A stretch of DNA of 64,000 nt, from assembly GCF_028765345.1 (NCBI RefSeq), contig NZ_JARAJZ010000001.1:372001-436000 (forward strand). The letters run 5' to 3'. Under the pieces are notes generated by a model, which was given only the letters and a program-made list of their open reading frames with translations, did not search any database and was not told the DNA's origin. Shown here one piece after another: positions 8,901 to 19,737 of this stretch (position 1 is the first letter of the stretch; every line of letters begins with the position of its first letter). Position numbers and translations under genes: made by a program. This stretch comes from Sporolactobacillus sp. CQH2019 (GTDB lineage Bacteria; Bacillota; Bacilli; Bacillales; Sporolactobacillaceae).

Positions 8901-8929
8901 TTGCTTTTGCTCCGTGGATTGGGTATAAT
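8901..8929 (+). promoter_or_regulatory. Promoter of the trpS T-box transcript
   Basis: TTGCTT at 8901-8906 and a perfect TATAAT at 8924-8929, 17 bp apart, about 400 bp before trpS. Transcription from near 8936 would produce the T-box leader. Confidence 0.75.
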
Positions 8930-8935
8930 GAAGGG

Positions 8936-9275
8936 CACTGAAACGCGTACTGCTTCATAAAAGTTGCGGTACCGGAAAATAGGGAAAAAAGCAATGAGAA
9001 AGAAGAGTAGACAGCCGGATGTCCGAAGAGAGCCCGGAAGTGCTGCGAGCCGGGCGGCGGACGGTTGCCGAATGGGCTTTCGAGTGCAATCCGAAACTTC
9101 ATCGGATTTGATGAAAAGTAGGCATTGACGCGGTTCGCGCGTTAAAGCGAAGCTGATGAGCGGTAAAGCCGCATCATCGGGCAGAGATGTTTCCGAATTC
9201 TTTTTCCGGGAACAAAAAGGGTGGCACCGCGGTCTTTTCGTCCCTTAAGGATGAAAGGCTTTTTTTTATACATTT
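8936..9275 (+). promoter_or_regulatory. T-box leader (tRNA-Trp sensing) of trpS
   Basis: The conserved T-box element GGGTGGCACCGCGG is at about 9218-9232. It is followed by a terminator helix (GTCTTTTCGTCC with GGATGAAAGGC, one bulged U) and a T run from about 9259. Upstream is a Stem I-like region with the AGAGAGC-type bulge. The specifier is probably TGG (tryptophan) at 9073-9075, within GAATGGG. Uncharged tRNA-Trp would stabilise the antiterminator and switch on trpS. The overall assignment is secure; the specifier position is inferred. Confidence 0.92.
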
Positions 9276-9281
9276 TTTTAA

Positions 9282-10325
<1,044 letters not shown>

Positions 10326-10413
10326 GCGGACTGCTGAAAAAAGCCGCCCTAAAAAGGGCGGGAGCGGATTGAAGGGCTGATCGATGACCGGCCACTCTTT
10401 ACAAAATGAAACA

Positions 10414-10460
10414 GGGGCGTCTCAGAGTCGGAACATCGACTGGTGAGACGTCCTTTTTTT
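10414..10460 (+). terminator. trpS terminator
   Basis: GGGGCGTCTCA (10414-10424) pairs with TGAGACGTCC (10444-10453), followed by seven T residues. The apical part contains a second small inverted repeat (GTCG/CGAC). It closely resembles the terminator at 24575-24620. Confidence 0.85.
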
Positions 10461-10735
10461 CTTCCTTTCATAAATAAAACATCATCTGCCGGCCGTTGCC
10501 GGCTGCCGTGATCAAGCCGCGGATCTTTTTTCCCCCGTCTTATTGAGAAAAACATTCATAGCGGCTTCCCGTCATCCTGTTCTTCTCCGTGACGCGGCGG
10601 GTGCCCTTTATCTGATCCGGGAACAACCGATGCTTCATGCGGATCGGTATCAAAACCGATATTCTGTTTGCACCGTTCATTCCAGCTTTTCAGCATGCGA
10701 AGCGCCCCATTCTGCTTTTTGTCCCGCTCCGGCGA
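10461..10735. other. Intergenic, nothing supported
   Basis: The space between the trpS terminator and the end of yjbA. Open frames on both strands lack ribosome sites and family-like sequence; no hairpin with a T run was seen for yjbA here. Confidence 0.4.
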
Positions 10736-11482
10736 TTACTGAACTTTCGGGCCGTGTTCCAGTTCCCAAAGCTTTTCAAAATAGGACTGCCCTTTAATCA
10801 AGCGTTCGCAAATGTCGCTGTGTTTTTCCGACCACCCCTGCTTCATCCCTTCGACGAGTCCGTTCCATGCCTCTTCAAAACTCATCCGCCGGCTTTCGGC
10901 ATATTGTGTCGGAAACCATTCCGTGTACCAATAGCGCATCTCTTCGACACTGCCTGTCGAATGCAGCTGATCAAGTGCCATAAACAGGAGCTGCTTCACC
11001 TGGCGTTCTTTTCTGGTCAGCCCGATCATCAGGTCGGGATTAAGAGAAAGCAGGTGATAAGCCTTCTCTCTTCCCGCTTGCGGCAGCGGATACTGAACGG
11101 CCGGCATTTGTTCTGCTTTTTCCAGGATCATGTTCTCCTGACGGGGGATCAGCCTGCTCTTTCTGACAGGTATCGCATAACCGAGCGTGTCCGCGGCCAG
11201 GCAGCGTTCTCCGTCGGTTGCTATGAAACAGTATTCAATCATCTCGCGCTGATTATTCTTGCAGATAACGCTCTTGTTCCGCACAGTCTGCAGCAGATTC
11301 GCCGGCAAATCCTGCAAGTCGTTTTCAATGTAGTCGAACAAAGGTTTTTCTATTTTGACGAGCGGGGCCTGATCAAGCAATTCGATAAAGTCGTGCTTGC
11401 GCCATTCGTAAAATTCGCAGACATTGTATCCGTTTTCTTCGCCTTCAAACCAATTGACCCAAACATCACTGATGATCTCCAT
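10736..11482 (-). CDS. yjbA: YjbA/UPF0736 family protein, unknown function
   Basis: A 248-residue soluble protein beginning [19 protein letters not shown]. This N-terminus, with its Trp/Glu/Tyr-rich stretch, and the position beside trpS match B. subtilis YjbA (UPF0736, about the same length). No catalytic motif is evident and no function is known to me. The frame is open further upstream, but the ATG at 11482 gives the family N-terminus, with GAGGAG about 11 nt before it. Confidence 0.8.
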   Translation of the reverse strand: MEIISDVWVNWFEGEENGYNVCEFYEWRKHDFIELLDQAPLVKIEKPLFDYIENDLQDLPANLLQTVRNKSVICKNNQREMIEYCFIATDGERCLAADTLGYAIPVRKSRLIPRQENMILEKAEQMPAVQYPLPQAGREKAYHLLSLNPDLMIGLTRKERQVKQLLFMALDQLHSTGSVEEMRYWYTEWFPTQYAESRRMSFEEAWNGLVEGMKQGWSEKHSDICERLIKGQSYFEKLWELEHGPKVQ

Positions 11483-11651
11483 GAACGCTTCGTCTCCTCT
11501 TTTTTGATTTGAAAACATTATGGTCATCGATAAAAGAATTTATTCCGACTCAGCGCTATTTTTCAAACATCCAAAGTTTGTTTTTTGATCATTTTTATGC
11601 CCGTCCTCCCGCTCCTATTCCCTTTATCTTCTATTGCTTCTGCTTTTCGGA

Positions 11652-11701
11652 CATAAAAAAACTTGCCGGCCGGCAACAAGGGCTGTGCTGTGACCGGCAA
11701 G
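11652..11701 (-). terminator. Second terminator-like hairpin after fabF
   Basis: On the minus strand CTTGCCGG pairs with CCGGCAAG (11694-11701 and 11662-11669), and an inner GC-rich palindrome (TTGCCGGCCGGCAA) overlaps. A run of seven T follows. It stands between the first fabF terminator and yjbA, and probably insulates yjbA from fab read-through. Confidence 0.6.
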
Positions 11702-11770
11702 CTGCAGGGCACGGTTATGCCGGGCCGCTCAGATGAATCCGCTGAAATTTTATCTTTCTTATTTAGTGTA

Positions 11771-11800
11771 TTAAAAAACCCGGAGCCCGCTCCGGGAAAA
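11771..11800 (-). terminator. fabHF operon terminator
   Basis: CCCGGAGC-GG-GCTCCGGG on the minus strand (11779-11796), followed by TTTTTTAAT. It begins about 45 bp after the fabF stop. Confidence 0.85.
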
Positions 11801-11841
11801 AATAAGACTGCTTCTTTTTTTCGAATCAGCGATCAGCGAAT

Positions 11842-13080
11842 TCAGGCTTCGTATTTTTTAAAAACAAGCGTCGCGTTATGACCGCCGAATCCGAAAGAAT
11901 TGCTCATCGCTACATCTACCTGTTTACTGATCGCGCCGTTTGTTACATAATCAAGATCGCACGCCTCATCGGGCGTTTCATAATTAATCGTCGGCGGAAC
12001 AATCCCTTCAGTTATCGCTTTGATTGCAAAAATCGCTTCGACACCGCCGGAGGCTCCGAGTAAATGGCCGGTCATCGATTTGGTCGAACTGATCGCGAGT
12101 TTATAGGCGCGCTGCCCGAACACCTCTTTCACAGCCTTCGTTTCGGTAGAATCGTTAACTTCCGTGCTCGTTCCGTGAGCATTAATATAGTCGACCTGTT
12201 CGGTAGAAAGGCCGGCATCCTCCAGCGCCGTTTGCATCGAGTGGATAGCGCCCGCTCCCTCGGGATCCGGACGTGTGACATGGAAAGCGTCGCTTGTCGC
12301 ACCGTATCCGGCGACTTCGGCATAGATATGTGCGCCCCTTTTCAGAGCGGAGTCAAGAGACTCCAGAACAAGAATGCCCGCTCCCTCGCCCATGACGAAA
12401 CCGTCGCGGTTCTTATCAAAAGGGCGGCAGGCCGTTTTCGGATCCGGGTTTGTCGAGAGCGCACGCGCGGAGCAAAATCCGGCGAACGCCATATTGGTCA
12501 GCGGCGCCTCCGTCCCCCCGCAAATGATCATGTCATTGTCGCCGCGCTGAATCACTCTGAACGCATTGCCGATCGAATCGGTCCCGGTCGCACAGGCCGT
12601 AACCGTGCACAAATTGACGCCCTTCGTCCCTAACAGGATGGAAACCTGTCCGGAAGCCATATCCGGAATCATCATCGGAACAAAGAAAGGACTGACGCGC
12701 CGATAGCCCTTTGTCAGGGCCGTACGCAATTCTTTTTCATAGGTCTCCATCCCGCCAATACCGGAACCGATCCAGACTCCGCTGCGGTAAGCATTCGTAT
12801 CGTCTATCGTATACTTGGAATCTTCAACTGCCATTTTCGCTGCGGCAACGGCAAATTGGGCAAAGCGGTCCATCCGCAGAACATTTTTCCGATCAATAAA
12901 CATTTCAGGATCGAAGTCTTTCACTTCGCCCGCCACTTTAGCACGAAAATCATCCGGGTTGACACGGGTCACAATGCCGATGCCGGACTTCCCGGCCACC
13001 GCATTCTCCCATGAAGTTGCGACATCATTGCCAAGAGGTGTCACAGCGCCCAGCCCGGTAACGACGACTCTTCTTATCAT
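11842..13080 (-). CDS. fabF: 3-oxoacyl-ACP synthase II (FabF)
   Basis: A 412-residue elongating condensing enzyme of type II fatty acid synthesis. It joins malonyl-ACP to acyl-ACP. The catalytic triad is seen as Cys in [10 protein letters not shown] (near residue 163), His in [11 protein letters not shown] (near 304) and His in [10 protein letters not shown] (near 340). The start [11 protein letters not shown] has an AAAGGAGAG site; the longer upstream extension lacks one. It follows fabH by 99 bp in the same direction, and two terminators lie downstream. The absence of acpP or fabD here is normal for Bacillales. Confidence 0.97.
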   Translation of the reverse strand: MIRRVVVTGLGAVTPLGNDVATSWENAVAGKSGIGIVTRVNPDDFRAKVAGEVKDFDPEMFIDRKNVLRMDRFAQFAVAAAKMAVEDSKYTIDDTNAYRSGVWIGSGIGGMETYEKELRTALTKGYRRVSPFFVPMMIPDMASGQVSILLGTKGVNLCTVTACATGTDSIGNAFRVIQRGDNDMIICGGTEAPLTNMAFAGFCSARALSTNPDPKTACRPFDKNRDGFVMGEGAGILVLESLDSALKRGAHIYAEVAGYGATSDAFHVTRPDPEGAGAIHSMQTALEDAGLSTEQVDYINAHGTSTEVNDSTETKAVKEVFGQRAYKLAISSTKSMTGHLLGASGGVEAIFAIKAITEGIVPPTINYETPDEACDLDYVTNGAISKQVDVAMSNSFGFGGHNATLVFKKYEA

Positions 13081-13179
13081 TATATTCTCTCCTTTAGCCT
13101 GTAAAATCATAAACCGCAACCGGACTTAGTCGATTATTTAACGGTTTAAAAAATTTTGTGGATTGCGATTGCGGTACCG

Positions 13180-14115
13180 TCATTTTCCCCACCGCAAGGT
13201 CAGAGCGCCCCAGGTCAGACCGCCGCCGAAACCGACCATGACAATAAGATCGCCGTCTTTCACGATCCCGTTCTCCAGAGCGTCTGTCAAAGCAAGCGGA
13301 ATAGTGGAGCTTGATGTGTTTCCGTATTTCTGAATCGTTTTAATCACTTTTTCTTCAGGTATGCCCAGCCTCTCTCGCGAAGCCTCCATAATCCTGATAT
13401 TCGCCTGATGAGGAATCAGAAAATCGATGTCCTCCTTTTTCAGGCCTGCTTTTTCGACGACATGAACGGCCGACTCGCCCATCTGCCGTACGGCAAATTT
13501 AAACACTTCCCTGCCGTTCATCTTAATGATGTTTCCGTCCTGATACAAATTTTTCCCGCCGCTCCCGTCGGATCCGAGTTCGAAAGATAGAATTCCTTTT
13601 CCTGCGGAGACAGGGCCGAGCACGGCCGCCGCCGCCGCATCTCCAAAGAGCACGGCCGTCGTTCTGTCTTTCCAGTTTGTGATTTTGGACAATTTCTCCA
13701 CACCGACAACCAGAATATGCTTATAAGTGCCTGAATCAATAAATTGTTTTGCCGTTACCATGCCGTAGATGAATCCCGAGCAGGCGGCACTGATGTCCAT
13801 CGCAGGTATAGTCCTTGTTCCCAGCCGGTTCTGAAGCATGCAGGCGACAGAAGGAAACGGCTGATCCGGCGTCACCGTGGCGACCAGAATCATGTCAATG
13901 TCCGCTGCTTTCAGCCCGGCATTTTCGATCGCTTTTTCGGCGGCCCCGAAAGCCATGTCGGAAGTGTCCGTCTTGTCGTCGGCAATCCTTCTCTCCTTAA
14001 TTCCTGTTCTTGTCCGAATCCATTCATCGGAAGTATCCATCATTTCTTCCAGATCAAAATTTGTGAGCACGCGTTCGGGAACGTACTTTCCAATTCCCAG
14101 TATTCCTGCGGACAT
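13180..14115 (-). CDS. fabH: 3-oxoacyl-ACP synthase III (FabH)
   Basis: A 311-residue initiating condensing enzyme, which joins acyl-CoA (often branched in Bacillales) to malonyl-ACP. The catalytic Cys is in DISAACSGF (near residue 112), the His in PHQANIRI and the Asn in GNTSSSTIP. The ATG at 14115 has AGAGGAG eight bases before it; the in-frame TTG at 14121 would be too close to that site. It is the first gene of a fabH-fabF pair, with a FapR-like sequence in its promoter region. Confidence 0.97.
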   Translation of the reverse strand: MSAGILGIGKYVPERVLTNFDLEEMMDTSDEWIRTRTGIKERRIADDKTDTSDMAFGAAEKAIENAGLKAADIDMILVATVTPDQPFPSVACMLQNRLGTRTIPAMDISAACSGFIYGMVTAKQFIDSGTYKHILVVGVEKLSKITNWKDRTTAVLFGDAAAAAVLGPVSAGKGILSFELGSDGSGGKNLYQDGNIIKMNGREVFKFAVRQMGESAVHVVEKAGLKKEDIDFLIPHQANIRIMEASRERLGIPEEKVIKTIQKYGNTSSSTIPLALTDALENGIVKDGDLIVMVGFGGGLTWGALTLRWGK

Positions 14116-14149
14116 CCGCAATTCTCCTCTCAGATCTTAACAGTATATA

Positions 14150-14166
14150 TAATGACTTGGTAACAA
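14150..14166 (-). promoter_or_regulatory. Possible FapR operator upstream of fabH
   Basis: On the minus strand the 17-mer TTGTTACCAAGTCATTA resembles the FapR palindrome known upstream of fab genes in Bacillus (TTAGTACC followed by a mirror half). A promoter-like TTGGAC and TTATAT pair lies just upstream. In Bacillus, FapR releases DNA on binding malonyl-CoA. FapR itself is not in this window. Confidence 0.4.
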
Positions 14167-14355
14167 TATAATACTACAAATTCTTTTTGTCCAACAGTTC
14201 GGGGATCCGCCGCTTCCGGATCCTTTTCCGGTACAAACGCAGAGAATTTGCGGTCCGGGCTGATGAACATCACCTGTCGCCTTGCCGCAGCATAAAATGC
14301 AGTGTCAAAAGTTCTGATTACCGCGAAATGATCCATGCACAAAGGAGTGAGATTC

Positions 14356-14658
14356 TTGGTACAATACGGACAGAACAGAAGAGATGGCGAGTATGATCCC
14401 TTTACGCACTTCATGTTCGGCGCCGGACGGCCGCCGGTTCAGCCGCCACAAGCATTTTATCAGAACAACGGCTGGCAGGCAAGCGCCCCCAAGTCGTCGC
14501 AGCATCCCGGTTTTCTGAAGCCGTTTCTCGATCAGAACGGGCATTTTGACACCGGAAAAATGATGAACGGAGCGACGCAGCTCGTTACCGTCTTCAAGCA
14601 GACCGCTCCTGCCGTGAAACAGCTGTCCCCGCTGCTGAAACTTTTTAAACGGCCATGA
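14356..14658 (+). CDS. YppG-like small protein
   Basis: A 100-residue protein with a Pro/Gln-rich, low-complexity N-terminal half and a conserved-looking C-terminal segment (FLDQNGHFDTGKMM followed by an amphipathic VKQLSPLLKLF helix). This arrangement is like the YppG family of Bacillus, small proteins often thought to be spore-associated; the assignment is by pattern only. The TTG start at 14356 has AAAGGAGTGA at ideal distance, while the upstream ATG at 14335 has none. A terminator follows directly. Confidence 0.6.
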   Translation: MVQYGQNRRDGEYDPFTHFMFGAGRPPVQPPQAFYQNNGWQASAPKSSQHPGFLKPFLDQNGHFDTGKMMNGATQLVTVFKQTAPAVKQLSPLLKLFKRP

Positions 14659-14687
14659 CCTTCCCGGTCCGAAATGATTTTAATGGC

Positions 14688-14724
14688 AAAAAATCAAGGC
14701 GATCCGATCGTCTTGATTTTTTAC
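14688..14724. terminator. Terminator after the YppG-like gene
   Basis: AAAAAATCAAGGCGATC pairs with GATCGTCTTGATTTTTT around a minimal loop. The A and T runs make it symmetrical and usable from both sides. Confidence 0.8.
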
Positions 14725-14740
14725 TTTAATGGATATCCCC

Positions 14741-15966
14741 TCAACTCATGTATCCGGCTGGGCCGCGGCGGAAAAGCATCATCGTTTCTTCCGAAAAGCG
14801 ATCGGCCCGGCACAGGCACCGGTCTATTCTCTGAATGTTATGCGAACGGCGATTTTATTTCTCTGAGAAAGATGGCTATCATGCGCAGACAGATGTTACA
14901 CAGCGGAAACACCCGATCTTTTTCTTCAGACTGCCGCGTATTCCTGTGAATCGCGGTCAAAATCGTCGAAAAGCGTTGGATATCACAGTAAATCGCCGAT
15001 CATCACCAATGAAGTGCAAAATATCAACAGAAATGTGTGAAAAATCGGCAGTAAACGCTTGAAACAAATAAGTGTGAATAACCGGAATAATGAACCCATT
15101 CCTGATTGATGGATCAGCCGTGGCTGACGGCTTATCGATCGCCAGACGCAGGTTTTCGGTCATTGCAGCGGGTTTTTCGGTCAGCGAATCCAGGTTTTCG
15201 GTCATTATAGCGGGGTTATCGGTCGACAGATCCAGGTTTTCGGTCGGCACAATGGATTTAACGGTCGGCTCCCGGGCTTTCGGTCAACGCAGCGGGTTTA
15301 TCGGTCAGCGCTCCTACGTTTTCGGTCATTATAGCAGTTTTATCGGTCGATGTATCCAGGTTTTCGGTCGGCGCTGTGGATTTAACGATCGGCTCCCGGG
15401 TTTTCGGTCAACGCAGCGGGGTTATCGGTCGGCGTGCCCAGGTTTTCGGTCGGCACAATGGATTTAACGGTCGGCTCCCGGGCTTTCGGTCATTATAGCG
15501 GGGTTATCGGTCAGCGCAGCGGGTTTATCGGTCGACGTACCAGGGCTTTCGGTCATTATAGCGGGGTTATCGGTCAGCGCTCCTACGTTTTCGGTCATTG
15601 TAGCGAGTTTATCGGTCGCCGTATCCAGGTTTTCGGTCGGCGCTGTGGATTTATCGGTCGCCGTATCCAGGCTTTCGGTTAACGCAGCGGGTTTATCGGT
15701 CGGCGTGCCCAGGTTTTCGGTCATTATAGCAGTTTTATCGGTCAGCACTCCCACGTTTTCGGTCGGCAGGCGTAGTTTATCGGCCGGCTGGCACAGGTTT
15801 TCGGTGGCCACGCCCGATTCCGTTGCGCCTGACCCATTAAACCGTGGCAGAAGTTTATGGATCGCGGACACGCTCTCCGTCTTTCGAAAGATTGACGGAT
15901 TGACAGTCTCAGGATAAGTCGATCATCATTTGACGGCACAGCAGGAGAATGAGCTGAAGAGATACT
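14741..15966 (-). repeat. Composite intergenic element, copy A (complete)
   Basis: In minus-strand polarity: a conserved head (15966-15851), then a 21-bp periodic array (about 15835-15127) of roughly 33 units alternating TTTTCGGTC and TTATCGGTC cores on the plus strand, then a linker with degenerate TTTACTGYCGAT-like units and a GGTTATTCACACTTATTTG block (about 15090-14956), then a conserved GC-rich tail (14955-14741) ending near ATACATGAGTTGA. Head, tail and polarity are shared with copies C and D. Units are 18-23 nt, so frame is not maintained. Short open frames across it are considered accidental. Confidence 0.8.
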
Positions 15967-16047
15967 CCTGCTAACTTTTTAATGAGTGTCCTTTGGGCTC
16001 ATTTTATGATCCGGCGGGTCTTCCCCTTGAGTCAATTGATTCGCGGA

Positions 16048-16713
16048 TCAGAGCCAGTCGATTTTTCCCCGCAAAATTGTTTTTATTTTCCGGTTCGACG
16101 CCGGGTCTCCCTGCGGATCGTCTGTAAAATGAATCACTTCTAATCGCGATTCCGGAAAATCGGCGAAAGCCAGTTCCGCCATCAGTTCGGCCGTTCTCCG
16201 CCCCTTTCGCCGATCCGTAAAATTGCCAAGATCGGTCCGGAAAATGACCGTTTGGACATCGCCGGCTTTGCCGAGCCTGCCGGCAAAGTACGACTCCATC
16301 TCATCTGCGGCTTTGCCGAGAGCTGTCCGGGGATGGACGGGCATGCTTTCCGACCGTCTCCCCTCATTGCCGCCGCAGATTTCAAGAGACGACAAAAGCA
16401 CGGACGATTTCGGAACAGCCGGCGGGTGCGGCAAAAACATTTTAATCCACTTTTCTTTCAGGCGGGCATTACTCTTAGGAGAGGGCCGGATCATATCCGT
16501 CAGGAACAGATAATCAAACGCTTCCGGAGCCGCCTTTTCGATTTGGAAAAGTGCATTTCTGCCAAGAAAAAGTTCTCTCTCATCCTCGGATTGCCTTTCA
16601 TCTTCATTTAAAGCGGTACTCAGCGACACCACCTGCAGGCCTTTTTCCAGCAGAATTTCCGAAAGGGGAAATCCTTGCGGCGATAGTCCGCCGAAAATCA
16701 GCGCCCGTTCCAT
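16048..16713 (-). CDS. Putative Rossmann-fold protein (YjaV-like?)
   Basis: A 221-residue soluble protein starting MERALIFGGLSPQGFPLSEILLEK. The beta strand followed by GGLSPQG is a loose dinucleotide-binding turn like that of NAD-dependent epimerases and short-chain dehydrogenases, but no catalytic YxxxK is evident, and later motifs (VQTVIFRTDLGNF, LEVIHFTDDPQGDP) are only suggestive. In B. subtilis yjaV lies a few genes upstream of fabH, so this could be its counterpart. GGGAGAAGGG precedes the ATG. The function is not assigned. Confidence 0.55.
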   Translation of the reverse strand: MERALIFGGLSPQGFPLSEILLEKGLQVVSLSTALNEDERQSEDERELFLGRNALFQIEKAAPEAFDYLFLTDMIRPSPKSNARLKEKWIKMFLPHPPAVPKSSVLLSSLEICGGNEGRRSESMPVHPRTALGKAADEMESYFAGRLGKAGDVQTVIFRTDLGNFTDRRKGRRTAELMAELAFADFPESRLEVIHFTDDPQGDPASNRKIKTILRGKIDWL

Positions 16714-16786
16714 ATGCCCTTCTCCCGCCCTTCAAATAGCGCTAAGAAAGATTATGCGTGATGCGCCGGGATCATGATTGATGACG

Positions 16787-16814
16787 GAAAAAAGCACCCC
16801 ATTCGCGGGATGCT
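16787..16814 (-). terminator. Terminator abutting the yitW stop codon
   Basis: On the minus strand AGCATCCC pairs with GGGGTGCT, followed by TTTTTT. The stem begins immediately after the stop codon. Confidence 0.8.
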
Positions 16815-17138
16815 TCATTCGGAAAGTCCTAATGCTATGCGTGCATATCGGGACATCCGCTCCTTCGTCCACGGCGGATCCCAGACAAAATTCACTTCGA
16901 CTTCTTTTATTCCTTCAATCTCTGCAAGCGTACGCTTGACGTCGTAGGAAAGCGACGCAGAAAGCGGACAGCCCATAAAGGTCAAAGTCATCGTGACAAG
17001 AACGTTATTGTCGTCATCTATATCGACGCCATACACAAGGCCCAGATTGACAATATCGACGCCGAGTTCCGGATCAATGACATCTTCCAGTGCTTCAAGC
17101 ACCCGATCTTTCAGCTCATCCTGCTCATTCTCAGGCAA
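16815..17138 (-). CDS. yitW: SufT/MIP18-family Fe-S assembly protein (YitW)
   Basis: A 107-residue DUF59 protein of the MIP18 family, which helps mature iron-sulfur proteins. It has the family hallmarks DPELGVDIVNLGLVYGV near residue 22 and the conserved Cys in FMGCPLSASL near residue 58. It starts with TTG after AAGGAGGGAATCCCG. It diverges from a NifU-N-like gene, so two Fe-S-related genes may share this promoter region, and YitT lies a few kilobases away as in the yit region of Bacillus. Confidence 0.88.
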   Translation of the reverse strand: MPENEQDELKDRVLEALEDVIDPELGVDIVNLGLVYGVDIDDDNNVLVTMTLTFMGCPLSASLSYDVKRTLAEIEGIKEVEVNFVWDPPWTKERMSRYARIALGLSE

Positions 17139-17360
17139 CGGGATTCCCTCCTTTCTTGATCCTGATCCTTTACAGTATAACCGATTGTTCGCCGCATTTC
17201 ATCTTTCATGCAGCATTATGGATTTAGGACATCAGGCGGAACCGTCTCCCGATAAACGGCTCTTTCTCATGTCCCGCCGCAGACGGCCGTGTTATAATAA
17301 TACGGCATCCTTATTAAAGAGGATGCCGATGATCATGACCATTAGAAGGGATGCAGGACC

Positions 17361-17618
17361 ATGCAGTTCAAAGCCAGTGCAACACCGAATCCGAATGCGA
17401 TAAAATTCACCTTTACAGTGCCGCTTTTTAAACAAAGGATCGAGGTCAAAAAGGGAAGCGCCCCGGACAACGGACTGCTCGCGCAGCTGTTTGCCATTGA
17501 AGGCGTAGACGGCCTGTTCGCGGTGAATGATTTTATAACGGTCAATAAGGCACCGTCGTCGCAGTGGGACGACCTTCTGCCCTCGATCCGTCAGGCTCTC
17601 GAAGATTATCGGTTTTAA
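17361..17618 (+). CDS. NifU N-terminal-domain-like (Nfu_N) protein
   Basis: An 85-residue protein beginning MQFKASATPNPNAIKFTF, the standard beginning of the Nfu N-terminal domain, and continuing VEGVDGLFAV-type sequence (IEGVDGLFAVNDFITVNK). It lacks the C-terminal CxxC Fe-S scaffold domain of full Nfu proteins, so it cannot hold a cluster by that motif; stand-alone versions are common in Bacillales. Its neighbour YitW supports a role near Fe-S assembly, but that is inferred. Confidence 0.8.
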   Translation: MQFKASATPNPNAIKFTFTVPLFKQRIEVKKGSAPDNGLLAQLFAIEGVDGLFAVNDFITVNKAPSSQWDDLLPSIRQALEDYRF

Positions 17619-17630
17619 AACCGTTTTCTG

Positions 17631-17670
17631 AAAAAACAGGGAGATCCGTTATCCGGGCAGAGCTCCCCTG
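17631..17670 (-). terminator. Terminator of the asparagine synthase gene
   Basis: On the minus strand CAGGGGAG pairs with CTCCCTG, with one bulge and a 19-nt loop, followed by TTTTTTC. Confidence 0.6.
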
Positions 17671-17760
17671 TCCGCGATGTTGCTGCAGTCCGGACAGCCC
17701 CTTGTCCGGTGCGGAAGATCTTGAGGCAGGTGCTTCGGTATGCCGGTGAAAAAGGGGACC

Positions 17761-19611
17761 TCAGCCGTCAATGATGTCAACGTTATAGGTTTCCAGCCAC
17801 TCGTTCATCTGGGCAAGGTGCGCAATCAGCTGCGGCCCGCTCATAAGCTGACCGAACCACGGAACTTTAAACGACGCGCCTTTTGTATCGATAATCGACT
17901 GCAGTTTATTTTTGTCTGCGAATTCGAGCAGCGGCGCGCCCGGATTGTCGACCACCTGCTGCAGCCATGCCGAAACGGCTTCGGTGTATTGAGGATGATA
18001 CGTTTTCGGATAGGGGCTCTTTTTCCGGTACAGAACATCATCGGGCAGCATCCCCTTCAATGCCGCTCTCAGAATGCCCTTTTCGCGCCCATCCAGCATC
18101 TTCATCTTCCACGGAACGTTCCACAGGTACTGCACGATTCTGTGATCGGCAAACGGCACACGCACCTCGAGGCTTGCGCCCATGCTCATCCGGTCCTTGC
18201 GGTCAAGCAGCGCCGTCATAAACCAGTTCATGTTCAGATAGAACAGTTCCCGCCGCCTGGCATCGACTGCGGACTCCTGATCGAGCTGCGGCGTTTCGGC
18301 AATTGTCTCGTTGAAACGGGTCAGCGCATAGTCCTTCAGGCTCAGCCGTCCGCCCCACTTGCCGTTCAGCAGAGCCTGGCGTTCATCGATCGAACGCATC
18401 CACGGAAATCCTTCCTTTGCCGAGGTTTCCGGACTGTGGAACCATGGATAACCGCCAAAAATTTCATCGGCGCATTCACCGGACAGAGCCACCGTGAACT
18501 CTTTCTTGATCCCTTCGCAGAACCAGAGCAGCGACGAATCAACATCGGCATAACCCGGCATATCGCGAACGACGATCGCTTTTTTCAGGTAGGCGACAAG
18601 ATGTTCATTATCGATAACGAGATCATGATGTACCGTTCCGAGATATTCCGACACTTCACTGATAAACGGAGCATCGCTGTTCGGCTGAAACTTGCTCGTA
18701 TGGAAATAACGAGCATTTTCTTTATAGTCGATCGAATACGTATGGAGCGGCGCCCGGCCCTCTTTTTTGAAATACGCTGCGGCAAGCGCGGATATCCCGC
18801 TCGAATCCAGGCCGCCGGACAAGAACGTCGTCACTGGAACGTCAGCGTACAATTGCCTTTCTACCGCGTCTTTAAGAAGATAACGAATATGGGCGACCGT
18901 ATCTTCCAGATTATCCGTGTGCGGCTCGCTTGCTACATTCCAGTAGCGGCGGACGTTCAGACCGTCTTTGGTAAAAGTGAGCGCGTGGGCCGGCCTCAAT
19001 TCGTCGATTCCGCTGTAGATCCCGTGCCCCGGCGTCTTTGACGGACCCAGGCCGAATACTTCGCACAGCCCTTCACGGTCAATGGACGCTTTCATATCGG
19101 GATGGGCAAGCAGCGCCTTCAGCTCCGAGCCGAACAGCAGCCGGCCGCCCCTTTCACTGTAAAAGAACGGTTTGACTCCCAGTCGGTCGCGCGCGGCGAA
19201 CAGTTTCTCCTCATGTTCATCCCAGACAGCAAACGCAAATATGCCGTTAAAATGATCCAGACAGCTCTCATGCCAGGCCATGTAGGCAGTCAGCAGCACT
19301 TCGGTATCCGAATGTCCTTTGAACCGGTAGCCCTCTTTTAACAAATCCGCACGTATCTCTTCCGTATTGTAAAGCTCGCCGTTATAAACGAGGATAAAAT
19401 CGTGTCCGTCCACCGTTTTCCGCATCGGCTGCCGGCCGCCTGCGGGATCAACGACGACCAGCCGCGCATGCCCGAATGCCGCTTTCGGCGACAGCCAGAT
19501 ATTGAGATCGTCCGGTCCGCGATGCTCCATTGTCCTCGCCATGTTCTCAATCGTTTTTCCTTCGTTTCTCAAATCTTTCCGCCAGTCAATCCAGCCAGTT
19601 ATTCCGCACAT
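17761..19611 (-). CDS. asnO: Glutamine-hydrolysing asparagine synthase (AsnO-like)
   Basis: A 616-residue two-domain enzyme. The N-terminal class II amidotransferase starts MCGITGWID, so Cys2 becomes the N-terminal nucleophile after Met removal; this decides the start at 19611 over the ATG nine bases upstream. Further glutaminase residues are seen in RGPDDLNIW and VYNGELYN. The C-terminal synthetase domain has the ATP pyrophosphatase loop FLSGGLDSSGI and the GECADEIFGGYPWF motif. The length is closer to AsnO (about 614) than to AsnB or AsnH of B. subtilis. AsnO there acts in sporulation, but function here is not proven beyond the enzyme class. Confidence 0.88.
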   Translation of the reverse strand: MCGITGWIDWRKDLRNEGKTIENMARTMEHRGPDDLNIWLSPKAAFGHARLVVVDPAGGRQPMRKTVDGHDFILVYNGELYNTEEIRADLLKEGYRFKGHSDTEVLLTAYMAWHESCLDHFNGIFAFAVWDEHEEKLFAARDRLGVKPFFYSERGGRLLFGSELKALLAHPDMKASIDREGLCEVFGLGPSKTPGHGIYSGIDELRPAHALTFTKDGLNVRRYWNVASEPHTDNLEDTVAHIRYLLKDAVERQLYADVPVTTFLSGGLDSSGISALAAAYFKKEGRAPLHTYSIDYKENARYFHTSKFQPNSDAPFISEVSEYLGTVHHDLVIDNEHLVAYLKKAIVVRDMPGYADVDSSLLWFCEGIKKEFTVALSGECADEIFGGYPWFHSPETSAKEGFPWMRSIDERQALLNGKWGGRLSLKDYALTRFNETIAETPQLDQESAVDARRRELFYLNMNWFMTALLDRKDRMSMGASLEVRVPFADHRIVQYLWNVPWKMKMLDGREKGILRAALKGMLPDDVLYRKKSPYPKTYHPQYTEAVSAWLQQVVDNPGAPLLEFADKNKLQSIIDTKGASFKVPWFGQLMSGPQLIAHLAQMNEWLETYNVDIIDG

Positions 19612-19737
19612 TCCGGTCATCCTTTCTTATCATCATTGACCACCGCCTGCTTAACATCGTATGCAAAAAAGCTGGGCGCGTGAAAAAGCCTTGCGGGTAC
19701 GAGCCGGCTCTTTATTTTGTTGCTTGTGCGTTCCCTG

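Noticed and set aside
14741-15966. Insertion sequence or MITE
   Set aside because: No terminal inverted repeats, target-site duplications or transposase remnants were recognised around any copy of the composite element.
17740-19041. A 433-codon plus-strand frame inside the asparagine synthase gene
   Set aside because: Antisense shadow of a strongly conserved enzyme; no family resemblance.
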